A stretch of 64,000 nucleotides of DNA from Palsa-504 sp963756575 (GTDB lineage Bacteria; Actinomycetota; Actinomycetes; Streptosporangiales; Streptosporangiaceae): the NCBI GenBank assembly GCA_963756575.1, contig CAVWOM010000021.1:186001-250000 (forward strand), read 5' to 3'. Shown here one piece after another: positions 7,153-15,244 of this stretch. Position 1 is the first letter of the stretch. Every line of letters begins with the position of its first letter. The notes under the pieces are model-generated. The model did not search any database, had not been told where the DNA came from, and worked only from the letters and a program-made list of their open reading frames with translations. The position numbers and the translations under genes were made by a program.

Positions 7153-8175
7153 TCAGCGGAAACTCCGCTTCCCACGGACGTGCCGCCCCCGGCGGACGCG
7201 CCGCTCCCAGCGGACGCGCCGCTCCCAGCGGACGCGCCGCCTTCCGCCGTAACCCCCGCCGCCTGGCGCCGGCGGAACCCGGTCCCGCCACAGGCTGGCC
7301 GCCACGGCACCGCCCGCGACTACCGCGATCACCACCAGGCTCACCCACACCGGCATGTGCACCACGTCGTAGAGGAGCATTTTCACGCCGATGAACGCCA
7401 GCAGCAGGGCGATGCCCGGCTTCAGGTAGACGAACCGGTCGGCCGAGCCGGCCAGCAGGAAGTACAGCGCCCGCAGGCCGAGCACGGCGAAGGCGTTCGA
7501 CGTGAACACCACGAACAGGTCCCGGGTGACGCCGAACACGGCCGGGATGGAGTCGAGGGCGAACACCACGTCGGTGACCGCGATGGCCACCAGGGCTACG
7601 AGCAGGGGCGTGGCCGCGGCCCGGCCGCTGATCCGGGTGATCAGCCGGTCGCCGTCGTAGCGTTCGGAGACCGGCAGGACCCGGCGCAGGCCTCGTACGG
7701 CCAGGTTGTCGCCCGAACCGCCTTCGCCGCCGCGGAACATGCGCACCCCGGCCAGCAGCACCACCGCCCCGAACACGTAGAAGATCCAGCTCACCTGCTC
7801 GATGAGGGCGCTGCCGGCGGCGATGAAGGCGCCGCGCAGGACGAGCGCGCCGACCACGCCGAGGAACAGGATCCGCCGCTGCAGTGCCGCCGGCACCTGC
7901 AGCGAGACGAACAGCAGGACGAAGACGAAGATGTTGTCCACGCTGAGGGCCCGCTCGAGCAGGTAGCCGGCCAGGTACTGGCTGCCGGTGGTCGGCCCGC
8001 GCCACAGCCACAGGACCCCGCCGAACGCCAGCGCGGCGCCGAGCCACAGCGCGCTCTCGATCGCCGCGGCCCGCAGGCTGTCGCCGATCCGGGACATGAG
8101 GACGAGGTCGGCCACGATGAGCACGGCGAGCACGGCGAACGTCGCGGCCCAGGCCCAGGCCGGGACCGCCGTCAT
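7153..8175 (-). CDS. terC: TerC-family integral membrane protein
   Basis: TerC proteins are multi-pass proteins linked to tellurite resistance and manganese export. Start at 8175 (MTAVPAWAW) overlaps the DksA-like gene stop by ATGA. Nine or so helices carry the family motifs ERALSVDNIFVF and TDVVFALDSIPAVFG, with their membrane-embedded acidic residues. The tail after LWRD reads as a basic Arg/Trp repeat. In the other frame it reads as a Gly/Ala/Ser-rich tail ending at 7122, exactly overlapping the dedA start. A single surplus base near 7275 may therefore have scrambled the last 40 residues. The three 18-bp repeats at about 7197-7250 encode this tail. Confidence 0.88.
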   Translation of the reverse strand: MTAVPAWAWAATFAVLAVLIVADLVLMSRIGDSLRAAAIESALWLGAALAFGGVLWLWRGPTTGSQYLAGYLLERALSVDNIFVFVLLFVSLQVPAALQRRILFLGVVGALVLRGAFIAAGSALIEQVSWIFYVFGAVVLLAGVRMFRGGEGGSGDNLAVRGLRRVLPVSERYDGDRLITRISGRAAATPLLVALVAIAVTDVVFALDSIPAVFGVTRDLFVVFTSNAFAVLGLRALYFLLAGSADRFVYLKPGIALLLAFIGVKMLLYDVVHMPVWVSLVVIAVVAGGAVAASLWRDRVPPAPGGGGYGGRRRVRWERRVRWERRVRRGRHVRGKRSFR

Positions 8176-8537
8176 CGGGCGGTACGCCCCGCCAGCGGGC
8201 GGATCCAGGACGGCTCGGCGCCACAGCGGGCGCAGTACCGGATCTCGGGCGTGGTCGTGAGCGTGCCGTCCGGGATCTGCGCGCCGCACTGCTCGCACCG
8301 GCCGAACTCGCCGGCCGTCAGCCGGGCGAGCGCCTCCTCGACATCGGCCAGCTTCCTGCGGGCCGTGACCGCGCGGCGGAGCAGCGCCCGCGCCTCCGGC
8401 TGGTCCGGTGAGGCCGCGAGCGCGACGTGGTACGCCAGCGACAGTTCGGTCAGCTCGCGCAGGCGGGTCTGCCAGCGTGCCTCGAGCAGCGCCCGCCAGC
8501 GCGGGCCACGCACCTCGCCTTGGAGCTCGCTGGTCAT
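8172..8537 (-). CDS. DksA/TraR-family zinc-finger protein
   Basis: 121-aa protein with a long alpha-helical first half and a C-terminal four-cysteine zinc finger (GRCEQCGAQI ... YCARCGAEP). This is the TraR/DksA layout; DksA-like proteins bind RNA polymerase in the secondary channel, and many small actinobacterial ones are uncharacterised. The start at 8537 overlaps the upstream small-protein stop by ATGA. An alternative ATG at 8570 has a better-spaced GAGGA. The stop overlaps the terC start. Confidence 0.82.
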   Translation of the reverse strand: MTSELQGEVRGPRWRALLEARWQTRLRELTELSLAYHVALAASPDQPEARALLRRAVTARRKLADVEEALARLTAGEFGRCEQCGAQIPDGTLTTTPEIRYCARCGAEPSWIRPLAGRTAR

Positions 8538-8731
8538 GATGGCCTGACCTCTGCGTTCTTCTCGGGACATCTCGTTTCCTCGTGGTCGTGGCGTCGGCGT
8601 GGCCGCCGGGCCCGGAACGACCGCCGGTGCCCGGAAGCGCGGGTGGAGCGCAGCAGCAGCAGGCCGATGACGGCCAGGACCACGGCGAAGACCAGCCAGG
8701 GGGCCAGCACGATCAGGTCTGATCCGGTCAT
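8534..8731 (-). CDS. small single-pass membrane protein
   Basis: 65-aa protein: one N-terminal membrane helix (LIVLAPWLVFAVVLAVIGLL, residues 5-24), then a strongly basic cytosolic tail. The start at 8731 has a TTGGAGG Shine-Dalgarno about 9 nt upstream. The stop overlaps an ATG of the DksA-like gene. It is the first gene of the small-protein/dksA-like/terC/dedA operon, divergent from the response regulator. I do not recognise the family. A role as an anchor or accessory subunit for TerC or DedA is only a guess. Confidence 0.6.
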   Translation of the reverse strand: MTGSDLIVLAPWLVFAVVLAVIGLLLLRSTRASGHRRSFRARRPRRRHDHEETRCPEKNAEVRPS

Positions 8732-8855
8732 CGGTGTCGTCCTCCAACTGCCGGTACGGTCATGATCAGTGCACCCGCCAGCCATGCGGCCGCGGTGAAG
8801 CTGACATGGTGATCGTGTGGAGGCGGGCCTGACCGGAGAGGCGGGGTGAGCGGAG

Positions 8856-9557
8856 ATGGCAGCGACCGTGCTGGTGGTCGAGGACGAACGCAAGCTGCGC
8901 GACCTGGTGCGTTCCTACCTGGAGCGGGCCGGGTTCACCGTGCTGACGACCGATTCGGGGGCTGAGGCGATCACCATGGCCCTGTCCTCGGCGCCGGACC
9001 TGGTGATCCTCGACCTCGGGCTGCCCGACGTGCCGGGCGAGACGGTGGCCAGCGAGCTACGGGCCAGCGGCCCCACGCCGATCTTGATGCTGACCGCCAA
9101 GAGCGCGGAGGAAGACCGGATCCGCGGCCTCGAGCTGGGCGCCGACGACTACGTGACCAAGCCGTTCAGCCCGCGGGAGCTGGTCCTCCGGGTCCAGGCG
9201 ATCCTGCGCCGCGGCGCCGACACGAAAACGGCAGCCCAGGGCGTGACCGCCTACGGCGGCGGCGAACTGGTCATCGACGAGCCGCAGCGGCTGACCACGG
9301 TGCGCGGCGCGGTCGTCTCGCTGACCCCCACCGAGTGGGGCGTCCTGGTCGCGCTGGCCACCGTCCCGGGCCGGGTGTACTCCCGGTTCGAGCTGATCAA
9401 CCGGGTGCGGGGCTACGAGTTCGAAGGGTACGAGCGCACCGTCGACTCGCACGTGAAGAACCTGCGCCGCAAGGTCGAGGACGACCCGGCCAACCCGCGG
9501 ATCGTGCAGACCGTCCTCGGCGGCGGCTACCGGCTGGGCCTCACCCGCGATGACTGA
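8856..9557 (+). CDS. OmpR/PhoB-family response regulator
   Basis: 233-aa two-domain regulator. The receiver domain (1-117) has the acidic pair ED at 9-10, phospho-acceptor D53 in VILDLGLPD, T80 and K102 in YVTKPF. The C-terminal winged helix (about 135-230) contains LTPTEWGVLVALATVPGRV and SHVKNLRRKVEDDP. It receives phosphate from the kinase encoded immediately downstream and binds direct repeats in target promoters. Its divergence from the membrane-protein operon makes that intergenic region a candidate target. The trigger is unknown. Confidence 0.95.
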   Translation: MAATVLVVEDERKLRDLVRSYLERAGFTVLTTDSGAEAITMALSSAPDLVILDLGLPDVPGETVASELRASGPTPILMLTAKSAEEDRIRGLELGADDYVTKPFSPRELVLRVQAILRRGADTKTAAQGVTAYGGGELVIDEPQRLTTVRGAVVSLTPTEWGVLVALATVPGRVYSRFELINRVRGYEFEGYERTVDSHVKNLRRKVEDDPANPRIVQTVLGGGYRLGLTRDD

Positions 9558-9611
9558 GACCGCGATGACTGAGACCGCGATGACTGTGGCCGGCGATGAC
9601 CGGGACCCGCC

Positions 9612-10970
9612 ATGACTGAGACCGCGGCCCTGGTACCGACGGGGACCCGCGGCGGCACCTTGGGGCTGCGGCTGGCGCTGGCTTTTCTCGGCGTCGCGCT
9701 GGCCGCGGTCGCGCTGCTCGCCGGGCTCACCGCGGCCTTCGCCGCCGCGGACGTCTCCGCCCTGTCCGTCCAGCAGCGCACCGACCTGGCCCGCGCCGTC
9801 GCGTTCACCGCCGGAGCGGCCTGGGACCGGAACAACACCTGGTCCTCGGCTGATCTCTCGCTGGTCTTCGACCAGGCCACCGGTACCGGCGCGGCCGTCC
9901 AGATCCGCGACCAGGCCGGGCGCGTCATCGCCACCTCGAAGGGTTTCGCCCAGGCCAGCGGGCCCGAGCAGAGCCCGCCGATCACGGTGCGCGACCAGCG
10001 GGTCGGCACCGCCGTGGTCCGGTCCACCGGCTCCGGGCTCGGCGCCGCCGACCGCGTGCTGAAGACCGCGCTGCTGCGGGCCATCGCCGGGGCGGCCGGC
10101 CTGGCGGCCCTGCTGGCCCTGCTGACCGGGCTGGCGGTGGCCCGGCGGATCACCCGCCCGGTGACCAGGCTGATCGCGGCGACCCGGGCCATGGCGGGCG
10201 GGGACCGCGCCGCCCGGGTGGGCGAGATCCGGACGGCGGGGGAGCTGCGCGAGCTGGCGGCCGCCTTCGACCAGATGGCCGGGACCCTGGACCGGCAGGA
10301 GCAGATCCGCCGGAACCTGGTCGCCGACGTCGCCCACGAGCTGCGCACCCCCATCGCCATCTTGCAGGCCGGTCACGAGGCGCTGCTCGACGGCGTGGCC
10401 GAGCCCACCCCGGCCGAGCTCAGCTCGCTGCGCGACGAGGTCCTGCGGCTGGCGCGCATGGTCGGTGACCTGCAGACGCTGGCCGCCGCCGACGCCGCCG
10501 CCCTCAACCTGACGCGAAAACCGGCCGACCTGGCCGAGCTGGCCGCGGCCGCCGCCGACAGCCTGGCCCGCCGGTTCGAGGCGGCCGGCATCACGCTGGA
10601 CCGGCAGCTGGCCGCCAGCCCGGTGCTGGCCGACCCGCACTGGCTGCACCAGGTGATCACCAACCTGCTCACCAACGCGCTGAAGTTCACCGCGGCCGGC
10701 GGCCGCGTCACGATCACCGCGCAGACCGCCGGCGGCGAGGCGGTGCTGCGGGTCACCGACACCGGCACCGGCATCCCGGCCGACGAACTGCCCCGCATCT
10801 TCGACCGGTTCTTCCGCGGCCAGCAGGCCAGCCAGATCTCCGGCAGCGGCATCGGGCTGGCCGTGGCGGCCGAAGTGGCGCAGGCTCACGGCGGCCGGCT
10901 GACCGCCAGCAGCGAGCTCGAGGGTCCCGGCCGGGGCACCCAGATGACCCTCGTGCTGCCGGCCGCCTAG
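9612..10970 (+). CDS. HAMP-containing sensor histidine kinase
   Basis: 452-aa membrane kinase: membrane helix 18-45, extracytoplasmic sensor region 46-150, second helix 155-177, HAMP 178-232. The dimerisation domain has phospho-acceptor His242 in DVAHELRTPIAIL; the ATPase has N (ITNLLTNALKF), G1 (DTGTGIP) and G2 (GSGIGLAV) boxes. Partner of the OmpR-type regulator. The 15-nt start ATGACTGAGACCGCG also occurs in tandem at 9550 and 9565, and partly at 9580. Those upstream copies are in another frame and hit a stop, so 9612 is the start that opens the protein. Confidence 0.95.
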   Translation: MTETAALVPTGTRGGTLGLRLALAFLGVALAAVALLAGLTAAFAAADVSALSVQQRTDLARAVAFTAGAAWDRNNTWSSADLSLVFDQATGTGAAVQIRDQAGRVIATSKGFAQASGPEQSPPITVRDQRVGTAVVRSTGSGLGAADRVLKTALLRAIAGAAGLAALLALLTGLAVARRITRPVTRLIAATRAMAGGDRAARVGEIRTAGELRELAAAFDQMAGTLDRQEQIRRNLVADVAHELRTPIAILQAGHEALLDGVAEPTPAELSSLRDEVLRLARMVGDLQTLAAADAAALNLTRKPADLAELAAAAADSLARRFEAAGITLDRQLAASPVLADPHWLHQVITNLLTNALKFTAAGGRVTITAQTAGGEAVLRVTDTGTGIPADELPRIFDRFFRGQQASQISGSGIGLAVAAEVAQAHGGRLTASSELEGPGRGTQMTLVLPAA

Positions 10971-11072
10971 CCCGCGACGCGCCTCCACACCGTCACCATC
11001 ACGGCGTCACCGCGCCTGCAGAGCGCCCGTCTTAGCTGTAACCGTCACGCTGAGACGGAGGAGTACACAGTC

Positions 11073-12200
11073 ATGAAAACGACACAGCGGGTGCGCCGCG
11101 CGGGTCTGGCCACCGTGGCGGCGCTGGTCATCGGCGGCAGCGGCGTCGCGGTCGGCACGGCCATCGCCGAGCCCGCCGCCCCGGCCGCCACCACGAGCCG
11201 CACGGCGCCAGCCAGCACGGCGCCAGCCAGCACGGCACCAGCCAGCACGGCACCGGCCGCCAGCCTGGGAGCGGCCAGTTACGCGGGCGTGGTCCGCCAG
11301 GTCCTGCCCTCGGTGGTGCTGATCAGGACCAGCGAGGGCCTCGGTTCCGGCGTGGTGCTCGACACCAAGGGCAACATCGTCACCAACGCCCACGTCGCCG
11401 GGAACGCCAAGAAGTTCCAGGTCCAGGTGGCCGGGGACACGTCTCCGCGGTCCGCCCAGCTGGTCGGCACCTACCCGGCCGACGACCTCGCGGTGATCCG
11501 CGCCGACAACCCCGCCGGGCTGCACCCCGCCCGGTTCGGCGACTCGGATCAGGCCCAGGCCGGCGACGTGGTGCTGGCCATCGGCAACCCGCTCGGCCTG
11601 TCCGGCAGCGTCACCCAGGGCATCGTCTCCGCCACCGACCGGGCCGTCACCGAGCCGGCCGCCGACGGCCCTGACGGCCAAAGCAGGGCCGCGGCCACGC
11701 TGCCCGGCGCGATCCAGACCAGCGCGCCGATCAACCCCGGTAACAGCGGCGGAGCCCTGGTCAGCGCCTCGGGCCAGGTCATCGGCATCCCGACGCTGGC
11801 CGCGGGCAGCCCGCAGGGCGGCGGCCAGGCCCAGGGCATCGGCTTCGCCATCCCGTCCAACCTGGCCCGCGACGTCGCCACCCAGATCATCGAGACCGGG
11901 CACGTCACCAACTCGCACCGGGCCGCGATCGGGGCCGAGGTCTCGACCGTCCTCGGCGCGGACGGCTCACCGGGCGGGGTCGGCGTGGTGACGGTCACCG
12001 GCGGCGGCGCGGCGGGCCGGGCCGGGCTGCGGGCCGGCGACGTGATCACCGCGGCCGGAGGCCAGGAGACCCCCGACACCACCGCGCTCGCCCAGGTCCT
12101 GGCGGCCGCCCAGCCGGGCGACAAGGTCACCGTGACCGTCAGCCGCGACGGCCAGGAGCGGGACGTCCAGCTCACGCTAGGCGAGCTGCCCGCCAGCTGA
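11073..12200 (+). CDS. HtrA-like S1C serine protease with PDZ domain
   Basis: 375-aa exported protease for envelope protein quality control. N-terminal signal peptide (1-33), then an Ala/Ser/Thr/Pro linker built from five-residue TAPAS repeats (about 44-62). The chymotrypsin-like domain has catalytic H107 (TNAHVAG), D138 (ADDLAVI) and S225 (GNSGGALV). One C-terminal PDZ domain (about 275-370) contains GRAGLRAGDVITAAGG. A GACGGAGGAG Shine-Dalgarno precedes the ATG. It follows the two-component pair by 102 bp, so that pair could regulate it, as in CseB/C-like arrangements; this is inference only. Confidence 0.93.
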   Translation: MKTTQRVRRAGLATVAALVIGGSGVAVGTAIAEPAAPAATTSRTAPASTAPASTAPASTAPAASLGAASYAGVVRQVLPSVVLIRTSEGLGSGVVLDTKGNIVTNAHVAGNAKKFQVQVAGDTSPRSAQLVGTYPADDLAVIRADNPAGLHPARFGDSDQAQAGDVVLAIGNPLGLSGSVTQGIVSATDRAVTEPAADGPDGQSRAAATLPGAIQTSAPINPGNSGGALVSASGQVIGIPTLAAGSPQGGGQAQGIGFAIPSNLARDVATQIIETGHVTNSHRAAIGAEVSTVLGADGSPGGVGVVTVTGGGAAGRAGLRAGDVITAAGGQETPDTTALAQVLAAAQPGDKVTVTVSRDGQERDVQLTLGELPAS

Positions 12201-12227
12201 CCGGGGCCAGCCGCCGCACCAGGCGGA

Positions 12228-12251
12228 CGGCCCGCACCCTGCTGCGGGCCG
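12228..12251. terminator. hairpin between convergent htrA-like and otsA genes
   Basis: Perfect 9-bp stem CGGCCCGCA/TGCGGGCCG (12228-12236 and 12243-12251) with a 6-nt loop, in the 98-bp gap between two convergent genes. No U-tract, as usual for actinobacterial hairpin terminators. It could serve both strands. Confidence 0.55.
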
Positions 12252-12298
12252 CTTGCCTGCGGGGCGGACAAGCTACGGACCGAACGGCCTGCCTTCCG

Positions 12299-13762
12299 TC
12301 AGCTGGCTTCCGATTCAGCGGCCGCGGGCAGGGCGGCCCCGGTCCGGTCTCCCAGGACGTCCAGGAAGCTGGCGGCCCAGCGGGCCACGTCGTGCTCGAA
12401 GACCCGCTTGCGCATCGCGCGCATCCGGCGCCTAGCCTCGGCCGGGCTGGTTTCCGCCGCCCGGACGATGGCGTCCTTGAGGCCCTCGATGTCGTGCGGG
12501 TTGACCCGGAACGCCCCGGCCAGCTCGTCGGCCGCGCCGGTGAACTCGCTGAGCACGAGCGTCCCGTTCTCGTCGTTGCGGCACGCGACGTACTCCTTGG
12601 CCACCAGGTTCATGCCGTCCCGCAACGGGGTCACCAGCATCACCTCGGCGGCCAGGTACAGCGCCGCCATCTCCTCCCGCGGGAAGGACTGGTGCAGGTA
12701 GTGCACGGGGGAGTAGCCCACCTCGCCGTGCTCGCCGTTGATCCGGCCCACCATCACCTCGACTTCGTCCCGCAGCGTCTGGTATGCCTCGACGCGCTCG
12801 CGGCTCGGGCTGGCCACCTGGATCAGCACCGGCCGCGGCCCGAGCTGCCCGCTGGCCACCAGCTCGCCGTAGGCGCGCAGCCGGTGCAGGATGCCCTTGG
12901 TGTAATCGAGCCGGTCCACGCCCAGCAGCACCAGGCCCGGCTCGCCCAGCGCCGCGCGGAGTTCCTGCGTACGCTTGCGCACGTCGTCGCGCCGGGCGAT
13001 CTCGGACAGGCCCCTCGCGTCGATCGAGATCGGGAACGCGGCCGCCTGGACCTGGCGGGGCCCGCCCGGGCCGTCGACCCGCACCGTCGACCCCCTGGTG
13101 GTCAGGCCGACCGCCCGCCGGCACGCCCGCAGGAAGTTGGCCGCGTCCGCCCGCCGCTGGAATCCGATCAGGTCGGCGCCCAGCAGCCCCTCCACCACTT
13201 GGTGCCGCCAGGGGAGCTGGGCGAAGATCTCGTAGCCGGGGAACGGGATGTGGTTGAAGAAGCCGATGCGGACGTCGTCGCGCAGCTCGCGCAGGAACTG
13301 CGGGACCAGCTGGAGCTGGTAGTCGTGCACCCAGACCGTCGCCCCGGGGGCCGCCTGCTCGGCCGCCGCCTGCGCGAACCGCCGGTTGACGGCGACATAG
13401 GTCTCCCACCAGCTGCGGTGGAACTGGGGCGCCGCGATGACGTCGTGGTAGAGCGGCCACAAGGTGGCGTTGCAGAAGCCTTCGTAGAACCGCCTGACCT
13501 CGGTCTCCGACAGGCCCAGCCCGACCAGGTCCAGCCCGTCGGCCGTGAACGCCCCGGGCGCCGGCCCGGCATCACCGGACCAGCCGATCCAGATGCCGCC
13601 CGCCTGGCGCATCACCGGCTCGAGCGCGGTGACCAGGCCGCCCGGGCTCGTTCGCCATTCCTGCTCGCCGTCCGGGCCTTCAGCCCGGTCGACCGGCAGC
13701 CGGCTGGCCACCACCACGAAGTTGTGATCCGACTTCTGCTGTGAAGACATCAGCTCAACCAT
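12299..13762 (-). CDS. otsA: alpha,alpha-trehalose-phosphate synthase (GT20)
   Basis: 487-aa cytosolic enzyme making trehalose 6-phosphate from a nucleotide-glucose and glucose 6-phosphate. Visible GT20 features: the N-terminal loop VVVASRLPVDR, VWVHDYQLQLVPQFLR, LLGVDRLDYTKG (sugar-nucleotide binding), and MNLVAKEY followed by LVLSEFTGAADEL. Length matches the synthase-only form. No OtsB phosphatase lies alongside, so the second step must be encoded elsewhere. MVELMSSQ (13762) or the second ATG at 13750 could start the protein. Confidence 0.95.
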   Translation of the reverse strand: MVELMSSQQKSDHNFVVVASRLPVDRAEGPDGEQEWRTSPGGLVTALEPVMRQAGGIWIGWSGDAGPAPGAFTADGLDLVGLGLSETEVRRFYEGFCNATLWPLYHDVIAAPQFHRSWWETYVAVNRRFAQAAAEQAAPGATVWVHDYQLQLVPQFLRELRDDVRIGFFNHIPFPGYEIFAQLPWRHQVVEGLLGADLIGFQRRADAANFLRACRRAVGLTTRGSTVRVDGPGGPRQVQAAAFPISIDARGLSEIARRDDVRKRTQELRAALGEPGLVLLGVDRLDYTKGILHRLRAYGELVASGQLGPRPVLIQVASPSRERVEAYQTLRDEVEVMVGRINGEHGEVGYSPVHYLHQSFPREEMAALYLAAEVMLVTPLRDGMNLVAKEYVACRNDENGTLVLSEFTGAADELAGAFRVNPHDIEGLKDAIVRAAETSPAEARRRMRAMRKRVFEHDVARWAASFLDVLGDRTGAALPAAAESEAS

Positions 13763-13947
13763 AACCGAAGGCGCCGGAACGGCGGTTCACGCCCGCTGGA
13801 ATAGCACCCTCCCGAGATCAAGGACGCGCTCACCTAGCCAGAGAGGTTTCCGCGTGACCGGCGCATCCGCCCGTCCGGCGGCTGTCCCGGCGTTTAGGCC
13901 CATCCTGGATGGACAGGAAGGGCGGCTGGCTATGAGGAGGCGTGGAC

Positions 13948-15231
13948 ATGGGGGGCGAGGGGGAGACAGCCGGGCGTCACGCGGAATCCGACCTGGACGC
14001 GATTGCCGGACGGGTGACTGCCGACCTGATCGGCCGGTACCACCTGATGCGGCCGGGCGCCGTGGCCGCGGAGCTGGCCCGGGCCGCCCGGCCGCTCGGC
14101 GTGTCCGCGGTCCAGGTCTACCTGACCGACTTGCAGCAGCGGCAGCTGGTCCCGCTGACGTCGGAGGACAGCCAGGCCGCGGAGGTCCCGGGAAAACTGC
14201 CGGTCGGCGGCACCCTGGCCGGGCGCGCCTTCCAGACGGCCACCATCCAGGCCAGCCGGGCCGGGACCGGTCACCAGCTGTGGATCCCGCTGGTGGACGG
14301 GACCGAGCGGCTAGGCGTTCTCGGTCTCGGCGTCGCCGACGCCAGCGACGTCATGCTGGACCGGTACCGGACGCTGGCGTCACTGGCCGGGATCCTCATC
14401 GCGACCAAGTACAGCACCAGCGACACCTATCCGCACCTGCAGCGCTCCCAGGAGATGGCCCTGCAGGCCGAGCTGGTCTGGGCCTTCCTGCCGCCGCGGA
14501 CGTTCGCGACCGGCCAGGTGCTGGTGGCCGCGTCGCTGGAGCCCGCCTACGAGGTCGGCGGCGACGCCTTCGACTACGCGCTGCTGGGTGACCACCTGCA
14601 CGTGTCGGTCTTCGACGCGCTCGGCCACGACCTGGCCTCGGGCCTGCTGGCCGGCGTGGGCCTGGCCGCGTGCCGCAGCACCCGCCGGGCGGGCGGCTCG
14701 CTGGCCACTGTCATGGCCCGGGCCGACCACGCCATCGCCAGCCAGTTCGGGGAGGACCGGTTCGTCACCGCCTTGCTGTGTGACCTGGACCTGACCAGCG
14801 GGGTGCTGAGCTGGATTCCCTGCGGCCACCCGCCGCCGCTGCTGATCCGCGGGAACCGGGCGGTCAAGGAACTGACCCGCCGCCCTCAGCTCCCGCTAGG
14901 CCTGGCTGGCCTGGAGGAACGCGGCGGCCGGACCTACTACGACGCGGACTCCGTCGTGCTGGCCACCGAGAAGCTGGAACCCGGCGACCGCATCCTGCTC
15001 TACACCGACGGCGTGATCGAGGGCCGGGCGGCCGACGGCGCCCCGTTCGGCATCGAGCGGCTCAGTGACTTCATCATCCGGCACAGCAGCGCGGGCCTGC
15101 CGCTCTCCGAGACGATGCGGCGCCTGAACCGCGCGATCCTTGACTACCAGCACGGCCGGCTGCGCGACGACGCCACCGTCGTCCTGGTGGAGTGGCAGCC
15201 CGGCCCCGCCAGCCGCGACCTCACGCCCTAG
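13948..15231 (+). CDS. GAF-like/PP2C (SpoIIE-type) serine phosphatase, copy 1
   Basis: 427-aa cytosolic protein: an N-terminal GAF-like sensor (about 15-150) and a C-terminal SpoIIE/RsbU-type PP2C phosphatase (about 190-420). Metal-binding motifs are GGDAFDY, FDALGHDLASG, DGVIEG and RDDATVV. Such enzymes dephosphorylate anti-anti-sigma factors in partner-switching stress pathways. The ATG at 13948 was chosen because AGGAGG (13935-13940) is 7 nt upstream; a GTG at 13942 is too close. A 489-aa paralogue follows at once, clearly from a tandem duplication. Confidence 0.88.
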   Translation: MGGEGETAGRHAESDLDAIAGRVTADLIGRYHLMRPGAVAAELARAARPLGVSAVQVYLTDLQQRQLVPLTSEDSQAAEVPGKLPVGGTLAGRAFQTATIQASRAGTGHQLWIPLVDGTERLGVLGLGVADASDVMLDRYRTLASLAGILIATKYSTSDTYPHLQRSQEMALQAELVWAFLPPRTFATGQVLVAASLEPAYEVGGDAFDYALLGDHLHVSVFDALGHDLASGLLAGVGLAACRSTRRAGGSLATVMARADHAIASQFGEDRFVTALLCDLDLTSGVLSWIPCGHPPPLLIRGNRAVKELTRRPQLPLGLAGLEERGGRTYYDADSVVLATEKLEPGDRILLYTDGVIEGRAADGAPFGIERLSDFIIRHSSAGLPLSETMRRLNRAILDYQHGRLRDDATVVLVEWQPGPASRDLTP

Positions 15232-15244
15232 GGAGGCCACTGAC

